A stretch of 64,000 nucleotides of DNA from assembly GCF_002280675.1 (NCBI RefSeq), contig NZ_NCEN01000004.1:186001-250000 (forward strand). Direction: 5' to 3'. The position numbers were made by a program, and so were the translations under genes. This DNA comes from Novosphingobium sp. 32-60-15. Lineage in GTDB: Bacteria; Pseudomonadota; Alphaproteobacteria; Sphingomonadales; Sphingomonadaceae. The notes under the pieces were generated by a model. That model saw nothing but the letters and a program-made list of their open reading frames with translations, did not search any database and was not told the DNA's origin. This document shows, piece after piece, positions 9,040-16,988 of this stretch (positions are counted from its first letter, which is position 1; the number at the start of each line of letters is the position of its first letter).

Positions 9040-9873
9040 ATGACCCCACAAAGTACAGACGCGATGACCGCTCCCATCGTCGATCCAACCGCACCTTTGC
9101 TGCTTTTCGATTCGGGCGTTGGCGGGCTTTCTGTGTTGCGGAAAGTGCGCGCGCTGCTGCCGCAAGCGCCCGTGATTTACGTAGCTGACAATGCCGGTCT
9201 GCCTTATGGTTCCAAGACCGAGGCACAGATTGCTGCACGCGTTTCGGGCCTGCTTGGGCGGCTGACCGAACGTTTTCGGCCTCGTCTTGTCTGCATCGCC
9301 TGCAATACCGCATCGACGATTGCGCTGGCTTCAGTGCGCGAAGTGCTGGAGGTGCCGATTGTAGGCACGGTACCCGCCATCAAGCCTGCCGCCGCGATGA
9401 CCCGCACCGGCGTGATCGGTTTGCTCGGCACGGCCGCCACGATCCGGCAAAGCTATGTGGACCGGCTTGAGGCAGAATTTGCCGCCGACAAGCGCCTGCT
9501 TCGGCATGGCGCACCGGAACTTGTCACCGCAGCTGAAGCCAAATTGCGCGGCGAATCGGTTGATCCTGCCGTCTATTCACGGGCCGTGGCTGCACTGCGG
9601 AGCCAGCCTGACGGCGAGCGGATTGATACGGTTGTTTTGGCTTGCACGCACTTTCCATTGATTGAAGACGAATTGCGCGCCGCTTTCGGCCCCGGCGTCG
9701 CGTTTATCGATGGATCGGATGGTATTGCCCGCCGCGTTGCATTTCTGACGCAAGGGCAGGAGTGGCGACGCAATCAGCCAGATCTTGCGCTGTTCACGAA
9801 AGGTGGGGACGATGTCGATCAACTAGACTGGACGCTTGCCGCGCATGGGTTGGAGCGCGTGGCGATTTTCTGA
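9040..9873 (+). CDS. murI: Glutamate racemase
   Basis: Makes D-glutamate for peptidoglycan in the cytoplasm by a two-base cysteine mechanism. Both catalytic cysteines are present: ACNTAS (about Cys88) and ACTHFPL (about Cys202). LLFDSGVGGLSV and YVADNAGLPYGSK near the N-terminus are the substrate-binding motifs. Start options are GTG 9034, ATG 9040 and ATG 9064. I chose 9040 because AGAG lies six bases upstream, but this is weak evidence. The gene is divergent from plsY. Confidence 0.95.
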   Translation: MTPQSTDAMTAPIVDPTAPLLLFDSGVGGLSVLRKVRALLPQAPVIYVADNAGLPYGSKTEAQIAARVSGLLGRLTERFRPRLVCIACNTASTIALASVREVLEVPIVGTVPAIKPAAAMTRTGVIGLLGTAATIRQSYVDRLEAEFAADKRLLRHGAPELVTAAEAKLRGESVDPAVYSRAVAALRSQPDGERIDTVVLACTHFPLIEDELRAAFGPGVAFIDGSDGIARRVAFLTQGQEWRRNQPDLALFTKGGDDVDQLDWTLAAHGLERVAIF

Positions 9874-9917
9874 CAGATGGCTCAGGCCAGATTTACGGCC
9901 GAGTGGAGGGCCATGTG

Positions 9918-10838
9918 ATGAGCAGATTTTCCAAGGCCTTGATCATCATGCTGGTACTGCTGGGGGCGGGATACTACTGGCTGCTGGTCAACTCTGGCCC
10001 CGCCGGTGCGCCGCCACGCACACTTGACCTTGCCGAAATCCGCACTCAAGCTGAAGCCTTACCTGGAGAGAAGCCGACGGCGCTGGAATATACGACCGTT
10101 GCGACACGGGATGTCCCCGGCGCGGCACTGGCAGCCGGAACCGGGCTACGGATGGTACAGAGCGGCGTGATCGTTTGGCATGTCGTCACGCCAAAGGGCG
10201 GGATCGTGATCGATAGCGGGCTTTCCGAGGCCAACGCCAAGGAACTGGACTTTTCAGGCTATGACCACACAGCAGCGACTTTGGTCGGCAATTGGATGGA
10301 GAATGCGAAATTGATTGTGTTCACCCATGAGCACATCGACCACGTAGGCGGTTTTCTGGACTATCCGAAGTTTGATGCCGTGGCGCACAAAGCCATCGTA
10401 TCGCCCGATTTGGCACGCGGCATGACCTCGCTATGGCGCGCCAATGCTGGTCAACTGCCCCCGCCACGATCCCTTGACCAGATTGAAGCTGTGGCACCGG
10501 GTGTTGTTCTGATCCAGACACCGGGTCACACCACGGGATCGCAAATGATCTATGTTCGCCTGCAGAACGGGCGCGAATATCTGTTTGCTGGCGACACAGG
10601 ATCGCTTGCCAGCAACGTCATCCAAACTGTGCCGCGCAGCCGGCTGTTGACCGACTGGCTGGCTCAAGAAGACCGGGTGGCAACAATTGGCTGGTTAAAG
10701 GGGCTAAGTGCCTTACGCCAACAGGATGCGTCTTTGATGATCATCCCCTCGCATGACCCGCAGTTCCTTAAAAACTCGGGCCCCAAAGATGGTTTTACCG
10801 TGGCTGGTTTGCCACGTCTTTTACCATTGGCGCGATAG
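9918..10838 (+). CDS. Membrane-anchored metallo-beta-lactamase-fold hydrolase
   Basis: A predicted zinc hydrolase facing the periplasm. A membrane helix or signal anchor (LIIMLVLLGAGYYWLLV) opens the protein. The metal site is FTHEHIDHVGGF (HxHxDH), followed by the second-shell histidine in TPGHTTGSQMIY, the aspartate in LFAGDTGSL and a late histidine in IPSHDPQFL. This pattern resembles lactonase and glyoxalase-like members rather than true beta-lactamases, but the substrate cannot be read from the sequence. GGAGGG at 9905-9910 is a strong ribosome binding site for the ATG at 9918. It stands alone between murI and hemA. Confidence 0.8.
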   Translation: MSRFSKALIIMLVLLGAGYYWLLVNSGPAGAPPRTLDLAEIRTQAEALPGEKPTALEYTTVATRDVPGAALAAGTGLRMVQSGVIVWHVVTPKGGIVIDSGLSEANAKELDFSGYDHTAATLVGNWMENAKLIVFTHEHIDHVGGFLDYPKFDAVAHKAIVSPDLARGMTSLWRANAGQLPPPRSLDQIEAVAPGVVLIQTPGHTTGSQMIYVRLQNGREYLFAGDTGSLASNVIQTVPRSRLLTDWLAQEDRVATIGWLKGLSALRQQDASLMIIPSHDPQFLKNSGPKDGFTVAGLPRLLPLAR

Positions 10839-10936
10839 GGCGGTCTTTGGGACAGAGCCTGCAAATCTTGCTGGCAATGCGGAATCAAGAGGCGTAGAGG
10901 CTGATCCATCGCCGGTGGGTCCACGTTATCGGGCCT

Positions 10937-10956
10937 CAAGGACAAGTATGTCCTTG
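10937..10956 (+). promoter_or_regulatory. Perfect hairpin in the hemA leader
   Basis: CAAGGACA and TGTCCTTG form a perfect 8-bp stem with an AGTA loop, ending about five bases before the AGGAAGGAG ribosome binding site of hemA. Without a T-run it is not a terminator. It could be an operator or a leader structure that affects translation of hemA. Confidence 0.4.
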
Positions 10957-10976
10957 TTGCAGGAAGGAGCGGCGGG

Positions 10977-12197
10977 GTGAACTACGATCAGGTTTTCGAT
11001 TCAGCTATCGAGCGTTTGCACTCGGAAGGTCGTTATCGCGTCTTTATCGACATCCTGCGCAATAAGGGGGCGTACCCCAATGCGCGCTGCTTTGCCGGCC
11101 ATAACGGCCCGAAGCCGATTACCGTTTGGTGTTCGAACGATTACCTTGCGATGGGCCAGCACCCGAAGGTTATCGAAGCGATGGAAGAGGCGCTGCACAA
11201 CGTGGGCGCAGGGTCCGGCGGAACGCGCAACATTGGTGGCAACACCCACTATCACATCCAGCTCGAAGCAGAGCTTGCCGACCTGCATGGCAAGGATGGT
11301 GCTTTGCTGTTCACGTCGGGCTACGTCTCGAACGATGCGACGCTTTCGACGCTGGCCAAGATCCTGCCAGGCTGCGTGATCTTTTCGGACGAGTTGAACC
11401 ATGCTTCGATGATTGCGGGTATTCGCAATTCGGGCGCGGAAAAGAAGGTGTTCCGTCACAACGACGTGGAGCATCTGGAAGAACTGCTGGCCGAAACCGA
11501 TCCGGCGGTGCCCAAGCTGATCGCGTTTGAATCAGTCTATTCGATGGATGGCGATATTGCCCCCATCCACGCCATTTGCGATCTGGCCGAGAAGTACAAC
11601 GCGCTGACGTATATTGATGAAGTACATGCGGTGGGCATGTATGGCCCACGCGGTGGCGGCATTACCGATCGTGATGAGGCTGCACATCGAATTGATATTA
11701 TCGAAGGTACGTTGGGCAAGGCTTTTGGCGTGATGGGCGGCTATATTGCGGCTGACACGCGGATTATCGATGTGATCCGTTCATATGCACCGGGCTTCAT
11801 CTTCACCACATCGCTGTCGCCCGTGCTGGTGGCCGGTGTTCTGGCATCGGTGCGGCATTTGAAGGCGTCCAGCGTTGAACGTGAAGGCCAACAGGCGGCA
11901 GCAGCTTTCATGAAGAAAGCTTTTGCCGATGCGGGCCTGCCGGTCATGCCATCAACCACGCATATCGTGCCGCTGATGGTGGGCGATCCGGTGCGGGCCA
12001 AGAAGATCGCGGACATCTTGCTGGCGGAATATGGCGTCTATGTGCAGCCGATCAATTACCCGACAGTTCCGCGCGGCACGGAGCGCTTGCGCTTTACGCC
12101 GGGCCCGTCGCACACGGAAGAGATGATGAGCGAGCTGACAGCGGCGCTGGTCGAGATCTGGCAGCGTATGGAACTGGACTTGCAAAAGGCTGCTTAA
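10977..12197 (+). CDS. hemA: 5-aminolevulinate synthase (C4 pathway)
   Basis: PLP enzyme that condenses glycine and succinyl-CoA to 5-aminolevulinate, the first step of heme and, where present, bacteriochlorophyll synthesis in alphaproteobacteria. The PLP lysine is in [13 protein letters not shown] (Lys248). Other family blocks are [38 protein letters not shown] and [12 protein letters not shown]. At 406 residues it is full length. A GTG start at 10977 follows AAGGAG at a suitable distance. The gene appears monocistronic, with a strong terminator behind it. Confidence 0.97.
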   Translation: MNYDQVFDSAIERLHSEGRYRVFIDILRNKGAYPNARCFAGHNGPKPITVWCSNDYLAMGQHPKVIEAMEEALHNVGAGSGGTRNIGGNTHYHIQLEAELADLHGKDGALLFTSGYVSNDATLSTLAKILPGCVIFSDELNHASMIAGIRNSGAEKKVFRHNDVEHLEELLAETDPAVPKLIAFESVYSMDGDIAPIHAICDLAEKYNALTYIDEVHAVGMYGPRGGGITDRDEAAHRIDIIEGTLGKAFGVMGGYIAADTRIIDVIRSYAPGFIFTTSLSPVLVAGVLASVRHLKASSVEREGQQAAAAFMKKAFADAGLPVMPSTTHIVPLMVGDPVRAKKIADILLAEYGVYVQPINYPTVPRGTERLRFTPGPSHTEEMMSELTAALVEIWQRMELDLQKAA

Positions 12198-12224
12198 GGC
12201 AGTTCGCATTTGCCATTAAGATTG

Positions 12225-12253
12225 AGCCCTTCTGTTGCCGGGAGGGCTTTTTC
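12225..12253 (+). terminator. Rho-independent terminator of hemA
   Basis: AGCCCT (12225-12230) pairs with AGGGCT (12243-12248), and TTTTT follows immediately. It lies 28 bp after the hemA stop. Confidence 0.8.
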
Positions 12254-12315
12254 TTCGGCCCAAAACTTGCTCTTGCATTCGCTCGACACGAACGGGTTTC
12301 GGGTTTGGCAAAAGA

Positions 12316-12347
12316 AAAAAGGCCCCGCCTTTCGGCAGGGCCTTTTT
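12316..12347. terminator. Bidirectional terminator between hemA and the decarboxylase gene
   Basis: A-rich left arm AAAAAGGCCC (12316-12325) pairs with GGGCCTTTTT (12338-12347), with inner pairs GCC/GGC around a TTTC loop. T-runs appear on both strands, so it can stop transcription of hemA on the plus strand and of the decarboxylase on the minus strand. Confidence 0.85.
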
Positions 12348-12370
12348 CTATTCCAACACAGCGTGACCGG

Positions 12371-13576
12371 TCAGCGCAGTGATACCACGTTGTCCGAAAC
12401 GCGGGGGTCACGCCGGTCGCCACGGTACTGGCTCGACATCGGTTCGTCCGACACTTCGTACACTTCGGTTGCGCCAAAGCCGTTGAATGCGGTTTTCATG
12501 GCGGCACCATAAGCGCCGAGCATGCCGATCTCGATGTAGTCACCTGCACGGATGTTCGAAGGCAATTCGAACGGACCGTCCATGTGGTCCATGTCGTCGC
12601 AGGTTGGGCCGTAGAAGCTGAAGGGCTCCATTTCGATCTCAACGCCGTCATTTGCGACTTCGTTGCGCAAGACGTTCACAGGGAAGCGCCAGCCAACGTG
12701 TGCGGCATCGAACAAAGCGCCATAAGCACCATCGTTGATGTACAGTTCGCTACCGCGACGGCGTTCAACGCGCACGATCATCGAATTGTATTCAGCCGAC
12801 AAGGCACGGCCCGGTTCGCACCACAGTTCTGCCGAGTAGGACACTGGCAGAGATTCGTAGGTACGGTCGATCACGCCGAAGTAATCTTCGAGCGGTGGTG
12901 GTTCCATGCCGGGGTAGATCGACGGGAAGCCACCGCCGACATCGATGATGTCAACGAGGACCGAGGCGTCAACGATGGCTGCACGAACACGCTCAAGCGC
13001 CTGAACATAGGCGTGAGGGCTCATCGACTGGCTGCCGACGTGGAAGCACACACCGAGCGAATCCGACACCTGACGGGTTGCCTGAAGCAATTCAGCGGCG
13101 TTGGTCAGATCGCAGCCGAACTTGGATGCAAGGCTGAGTTCCGAATATTCCGATGAAACGCGCAAACGGACGCAGAGCGTCAGGTCTTCGGCCTGATCGG
13201 TCGCTTCGGTGATCTTTTCCAGTTCATCAAGCGAATCAAGGCTGAACACACGCACGCCATGATCGTGATAGGCTTCACGAATGGCGCTGGGCGACTTTAC
13301 CGGATGCATGAAGCACAGCGTAGCTTGTGGCAGCGTCTCGCGCACGAGACGCACTTCGACAATCGAAGCAACGTCATAGTGCGTTACGCCTGCATCCCAC
13401 AGCACACGCAGCAAATCCGGCGAAGGATTGGCCTTTACCGCATAGAGCGACTTGCCCGGAAACTTCTCAACGAAGAAACGGGCTGCGCGCGCAGCAGCAT
13501 GCGAACGGTTCAAAATGGCGGGTTGGTCAGGCGCGCAAGCGCCAACTACAGCCAATGCGTTAGGATAGATGTGCAA
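12371..13576 (-). CDS. Ornithine/lysine decarboxylase (alanine-racemase fold)
   Basis: PLP-dependent decarboxylase of the eukaryotic-type ODC group, making putrescine and/or cadaverine. The PLP lysine is in LYAVKANPSP (Lys48 from this start). FHVGSQS, IIDVGGGFPSIYPG, CEPGRALSAE and the catalytic cysteine in YGPTCDDMD are all present. A TTG at 13576 gives the family-like N-terminus MHIYPNALAVV. An ATG at 13636 is in frame but would translate a strongly paired leader. Ornithine-versus-lysine preference cannot be decided here. The neighbouring carboxynorspermidine genes use its product, so this is a polyamine cluster. Confidence 0.9.
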   Translation of the reverse strand: MHIYPNALAVVGACAPDQPAILNRSHAAARAARFFVEKFPGKSLYAVKANPSPDLLRVLWDAGVTHYDVASIVEVRLVRETLPQATLCFMHPVKSPSAIREAYHDHGVRVFSLDSLDELEKITEATDQAEDLTLCVRLRVSSEYSELSLASKFGCDLTNAAELLQATRQVSDSLGVCFHVGSQSMSPHAYVQALERVRAAIVDASVLVDIIDVGGGFPSIYPGMEPPPLEDYFGVIDRTYESLPVSYSAELWCEPGRALSAEYNSMIVRVERRRGSELYINDGAYGALFDAAHVGWRFPVNVLRNEVANDGVEIEMEPFSFYGPTCDDMDHMDGPFELPSNIRAGDYIEIGMLGAYGAAMKTAFNGFGATEVYEVSDEPMSSQYRGDRRDPRVSDNVVSLR

Positions 13577-13581
13577 CTCAA

Positions 13582-13633
13582 GGGACCCCCAAACGGAACA
13601 GTGAAAGAAGCTGCCTTGCGGTTTGGAAGTCCC
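13582..13633 (-). ncRNA. Stem-loop leader of the decarboxylase mRNA
   Basis: On the minus strand, 13633-13621 (GGGACTTCCAAAC) can pair with 13594-13582 (GTTTGGGGGTCCC) in a 13-bp stem with two U-G wobbles and a 26-nt loop. The stem ends five bases before the proposed TTG start and buries the G-run that would act as ribosome binding site. Position and form recall the alphaproteobacterial speF leader motif found upstream of ornithine decarboxylase genes. That assignment is inference and needs a covariance-model search. Confidence 0.5.
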
Positions 13634-13684
13634 CATGGGGCAGCGAGAAGGGGTAAATAGAGGCGTCTGGCTGAACATCAAGTG

Positions 13685-13713
13685 AAAAACGGACCCCGGC
13701 AAACGCGTGTCAA
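13685..13713 (-). promoter_or_regulatory. Candidate promoter of the decarboxylase gene
   Basis: A perfect -35 TTGACA (minus strand, 13713-13708) is followed after 17 bp by GTTTTT (13690-13685), a weak -10. Transcription would start near 13678 and give a leader of about 100 nt containing the stem-loop at 13582-13633. Confidence 0.35.
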
Positions 13714-13828
13714 AAAAATGAAACAATTTGCGCCAAATCGCCTAAAAATCGGGGATTCTTTACAGAGCCGTGAAGCACCCCCGGCCTTAAGGGCATGTCG
13801 GTGATTTCCGAATCATCATGACGTCTTT

Positions 13829-15040
13829 TCACGAAAGCCGGTCGCGGAAGTCCTCATAGGTAAAGCCGCGAACTTTCTGGAGCGCGTCGGTTTGACTGTT
13901 CCAGAGCCAGATCGATGGCAGGGGCACACCGTTGAACGTGGTCGTCTTGACCATCGAATAGTGCGCCTGATCGAGGAAGGCGAAGCGGGTGCCGGGGGCT
14001 GCGCCGGCGGGCAAGCGGTAATCGCCGATTACATCTCCGGCCAGACAGGAAGGGCCACCGAGGCGAACGGGCGCCCCGCCCTCGCCCCCAATGTCTCCGG
14101 CGTCCTCGTATTCATCGATGGGCAACTCACCCAACATCGCAGGGCGATAAGGGGCTTCGATCACGTCGGGCATGTGGCAAGTGGCTGAAATGTCAGTCAC
14201 AGCCAGTTGCATGCCGTTCCAGTGCGTATCAAGCACGGTGCCGACAAGGATGCCTGCGTCAAGCGCGACAGCTTCACCGGGTTCGAGATAGATCTCGCAG
14301 CCGGTTTGCGCCTTCACAGCTTTGAGGAAGGCGACCAGATCATCGCGCTGATAATCAGCGCGGGTGATATGGTGGCCGCCGCCAAAGTTCAGCCACTTTA
14401 GCTGGCCGAGATAGGGCTGGATGCGCGGCAGCAGAGCATCCCATGTGCGCTGGAGCGGTTCGAAGTCCTGTTCGCACAGTGTGTGGAAGTGGATGCCACC
14501 GACACCTTCGAAATGTTCGGGTTTGAGTTGATCCACAGGGAAGCCGAGACGCGAATGCGGCGCGCACGGGTCATAGCGCGGCACTTCGCCTTCGGCATGA
14601 AGCGGGTTCACACGCAGGCCGATGTCGAACACATCGCCACGCGCTTTGGCGGCGGTGATCTCGGCCTTGAAGCATTCGTGTTGGCCGGGCGTGTTGAAGA
14701 TCACGTGATCGGACAGCCGAAGGATTTCGGGCAGGTCTTCGGCTTTGTAGGCTGCGCAATATGTGGCGATTTCGCCCTTGTAATGTTCGGCTGCCAGCAT
14801 GGCTTCCCACAGGCCCGATGTGCACACGCCATCAAGGTATTCACCGATGACGGGCGCGACTTTCCACATGGAAAACGCCTTCATGGCGGCAAGGACTTTG
14901 ATCCCGGCACGGTCACGCACATCGGCGAGCACGGCCAGATTGGCGCGCAATTTGGCTTCGTCCACAACGAAGGCGGGGCTATCGACACGGCTAAGGTCGA
15001 AGTGGGCAAACGCGCCCGGATCGCCGGCTTTGGTTTCCAT
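13829..15040 (-). CDS. nspC: Carboxynorspermidine/carboxyspermidine decarboxylase
   Basis: PLP enzyme that decarboxylates carboxy(nor)spermidine in the alternative, SAM-independent route to spermidine or norspermidine. It has the alanine-racemase-like fold with the PLP lysine in AAMKAFSMW (Lys54), GGIHFHTLCEQD, WLNFGGGHHITR, YLEPGEAVALDAG and the FLDQAHYSMVKTTTFNG block typical of the family. About 403 residues is normal. The ATG at 15040 has GAGGG seven bases upstream; a TTG two codons earlier is less likely. It lies upstream of the decarboxylase gene on the same strand. Confidence 0.93.
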   Translation of the reverse strand: METKAGDPGAFAHFDLSRVDSPAFVVDEAKLRANLAVLADVRDRAGIKVLAAMKAFSMWKVAPVIGEYLDGVCTSGLWEAMLAAEHYKGEIATYCAAYKAEDLPEILRLSDHVIFNTPGQHECFKAEITAAKARGDVFDIGLRVNPLHAEGEVPRYDPCAPHSRLGFPVDQLKPEHFEGVGGIHFHTLCEQDFEPLQRTWDALLPRIQPYLGQLKWLNFGGGHHITRADYQRDDLVAFLKAVKAQTGCEIYLEPGEAVALDAGILVGTVLDTHWNGMQLAVTDISATCHMPDVIEAPYRPAMLGELPIDEYEDAGDIGGEGGAPVRLGGPSCLAGDVIGDYRLPAGAAPGTRFAFLDQAHYSMVKTTTFNGVPLPSIWLWNSQTDALQKVRGFTYEDFRDRLS

Positions 15041-15063
15041 TTTCAAGCCCTCATTTTAAAAAT

Positions 15064-15097
15064 GTTTCGCGCAGAGGCGCAGAGGAAGCAGAGAACG
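15064..15097 (+). repeat. Left inverted repeat of the GxxExxY cassette
   Basis: 34-bp copy beginning GTTTCGCGCAGAG, just past the stop of the GxxExxY gene. It matches the reverse complement of 15509-15542 at 30 of 34 positions. The repeat is itself internally repetitive, with CGCAGAGG-like units. Confidence 0.85.
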
Positions 15098-15105
15098 GGG
15101 AGACT

Positions 15106-15492
15106 TCAATCGGCTTGGTAATTGTTGACCATTCGCCGAATCCCTTCCTTCATCGTCGCGCCGGAAAAGTTAAGGAGCAGCCCTACGGGCTGTTTCATGA
15201 GCCGCAGGTACGTGAGGAGCTGCTTTGCATGAGCCTTGCTCAATTGCTCGACAGCTTTCACTTCAACAATCAATCGCTCCTCGATCAAAAGGTCAATCCG
15301 GAACGCAGCGTCGTAGAATTTCCCGTCAAGATTAACACCTACCGCCACCTGACGTTCAACTCGCAAGCCTCGCCCTTCAAGCCGTCCTGCAAGGACCGCT
15401 TCATAAACTGACTCAAACAGACCAGGACCGATCTCGCGATGTATACCAATCGCCTCTTCGATCACAGTTGCGCTGAGTTCATCGAACTGCAT
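15106..15492 (-). CDS. GxxExxY protein (PD-(D/E)XK-like)
   Basis: A 128-residue protein of the GxxExxY family, whose function is unknown but which resembles PD-(D/E)XK nucleases. The name motif is GLFESVY (residues 24-30). Candidate metal ligands follow as FRID (Asp67) and VEVK (Glu77-Lys79), with QLLTYLRL as the trailing helix. The C-terminus, VGLLLNFSGATMKEGIRRMV, is typical of the family. It sits between the carboxynorspermidine dehydrogenase and decarboxylase genes and is enclosed by inverted repeats at 15064-15097 and 15509-15542. The whole intergenic gap is accounted for by this cassette, which looks like an insertion. Confidence 0.88.
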   Translation of the reverse strand: MQFDELSATVIEEAIGIHREIGPGLFESVYEAVLAGRLEGRGLRVERQVAVGVNLDGKFYDAAFRIDLLIEERLIVEVKAVEQLSKAHAKQLLTYLRLMKQPVGLLLNFSGATMKEGIRRMVNNYQAD

Positions 15493-15508
15493 CCGTTGAA
15501 ACCCTCAG

Positions 15509-15542
15509 CGCTCTCTGCTTCCTTCGCGTCTCTGCGCGAAAC
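15509..15542 (-). repeat. Right inverted repeat of the GxxExxY cassette
   Basis: 34-bp inverted partner of 15064-15097 with four mismatches, ending 16 bp before the stop codon of the dehydrogenase gene. On the coding strand it lies just upstream of the GAGGG ribosome binding site of the GxxExxY gene, so it may contain its promoter or leader. Confidence 0.85.
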
Positions 15543-15557
15543 CTCTTCCTTCTTACC

Positions 15558-16763
15558 TCAAAACGCCAGTGGCCCGGCCAGTTCCTTGACATGCCACGGG
15601 AGGCCGTGCTGGTTTAGCATGTCCATGTAGGGATCGGGATCGAGTTGTTCGATGTTGAACACGCCGGTTCCGCTCCAGATGCCCTGCACCATCAGTGCTG
15701 CGCCGATCATCGCGGGAACGCCGGTGGTGTAGCTTACTGCCTGGTTGCCGGTTTCGCGATAAGCGTCCTCGTGATCACAGATGTTGTAGATGTAGAAGGT
15801 CTTTTCGACGCCGTCTTTGAGGCCGGTGGCGATGTCGCCGATGTTGGTCTTGCCCTTGGTGGTGGCACCCAAAGAGGCGGGTTCGGGCAGGACGGCTTTG
15901 AGGAACTGGAGCGGGATGATTTCCTTGCCTTCGTACATCACCGGATCGATGCGCGTCATGCCGACGTTTTGCAGGACGGTAAGATGCGTGATGTAGGCAT
16001 CGCCGAAGGTCATCCAGAAGCGGATGCGTTCGATTTCGGGGATATGATGCGCGAGGCTTTCGAGTTCCTCGTGGTACATCAGGTACATGTTCTTGGGGCC
16101 AACCGCTTCGAAATCGAAGGTTTCGCGGATGGTCAATGCAGGCGTTTCAATCCATTCGCCGTTGAGCCAGTGGCGTGCGGGCGCGGTCACTTCGCGGATG
16201 TTGATTTCCGGATTGAAGTTGGTCGCAAAGTGCTGACCATGATCGCCGCCGTTGCAATCAAGGATGTCGAGCGTGCGGATCGTGTCGAGCTTGTGCTTGC
16301 GCAGCCACGTTGCGAACACGCTGGTGACGCCGGGATCGAAGCCTGAACCGAGCAGCGCCATCAGGCCGGCTTCCTTGAAGCGCTCCTGATAGGCCCACTG
16401 CCACGTGTATTCGAACTTGGCCTCGTCAATCGGCTCGTAATTCGCGGTGTCCATGTAATTGACGCCGGCGGCAAGGCAGGCGTCCATGATGTTGAGGTCC
16501 TGATAAGGCAGCGCGAGATTGACCACGAGGACGGGCTTTACTTCGTTCAGCAACGCAGTGGTTGCGGCAACATCATCGGCATCGATCTGGTAAGTATCGA
16601 TGGTGACGCCGGTACGCTCTTTCACCGAAGCGGCGATGGCATCGCATTTGCTTTTGGTGCGGCTGGCCAGCGCGATTTCGCTGAAAATACCGGCGTTCAT
16701 CGCCATCTTGTGAACCGCAACCGAGCCGACGCCGCCTGCGCCGATGACGAGAACTTTAGCCAT
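15558..16763 (-). CDS. Carboxynorspermidine/carboxyspermidine dehydrogenase (saccharopine dehydrogenase family)
   Basis: NADPH-dependent enzyme that condenses putrescine (or diaminopropane) with aspartate semialdehyde to carboxyspermidine (or carboxynorspermidine), the substrate of NspC. The Rossmann start is VLVIGAGGVGSVAVHK, followed by NLALPYQDLNIMDACLAAGVNYMDTANYE and LLGSGFDPGVTSVF, all typical of the saccharopine-dehydrogenase-like CANSDH/CASDH group. 401 residues is normal. It is first in the polyamine unit, with nspC and the decarboxylase downstream on the same strand, separated from nspC only by the GxxExxY cassette. Confidence 0.92.
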   Translation of the reverse strand: MAKVLVIGAGGVGSVAVHKMAMNAGIFSEIALASRTKSKCDAIAASVKERTGVTIDTYQIDADDVAATTALLNEVKPVLVVNLALPYQDLNIMDACLAAGVNYMDTANYEPIDEAKFEYTWQWAYQERFKEAGLMALLGSGFDPGVTSVFATWLRKHKLDTIRTLDILDCNGGDHGQHFATNFNPEINIREVTAPARHWLNGEWIETPALTIRETFDFEAVGPKNMYLMYHEELESLAHHIPEIERIRFWMTFGDAYITHLTVLQNVGMTRIDPVMYEGKEIIPLQFLKAVLPEPASLGATTKGKTNIGDIATGLKDGVEKTFYIYNICDHEDAYRETGNQAVSYTTGVPAMIGAALMVQGIWSGTGVFNIEQLDPDPYMDMLNQHGLPWHVKELAGPLAF

Positions 16764-16926
16764 TGTGTCTCCAAACCTTCATTGCCGCGCGCTTCGGGCG
16801 CGGGCGCATCATAGCGCGCCTTTAGGATATCGGCATGACAAACCCAAGCCCCGCATTTTGGGGCAGAGCCGGAAATGTCATGGGGCACGCACATGGTGAT
16901 AGCGCAAGTTGTCAGACAGCAGTGTT

Positions 16927-16961
16927 ACAACCGCAGCATTGCTAGCACACAACCGCAACAT
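16927..16961. promoter_or_regulatory. Direct repeat upstream of btaA, 22-bp period
   Basis: ACAACCGCAGCAT (16927-16939) is repeated as ACAACCGCAACAT (16949-16961), 12 of 13 identical and offset by 22 bp (two helical turns). It lies in the divergent region between the carboxynorspermidine dehydrogenase gene and btaA, just upstream of either plausible btaA start. It may be a tandem operator; it does not match the usual Pho box, with its 7-bp repeats 11 bp apart. Confidence 0.45.
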
Positions 16962-16988
16962 AGGGCTTCTAAGCGCAGTGTGGGATCA

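Noticed and set aside
15064-15097. CRISPR-like repeat because of CGCAGAGG-type units
   Set aside because: Only two copies, in opposite orientation, with no spacer array or cas gene.
16901-16930. Possible Pho box upstream of btaA (TTGTCAG ... GTGTTAC)
   Set aside because: The second half-site is poor and the 13-bp offset does not fit the 11-bp period of Pho boxes.
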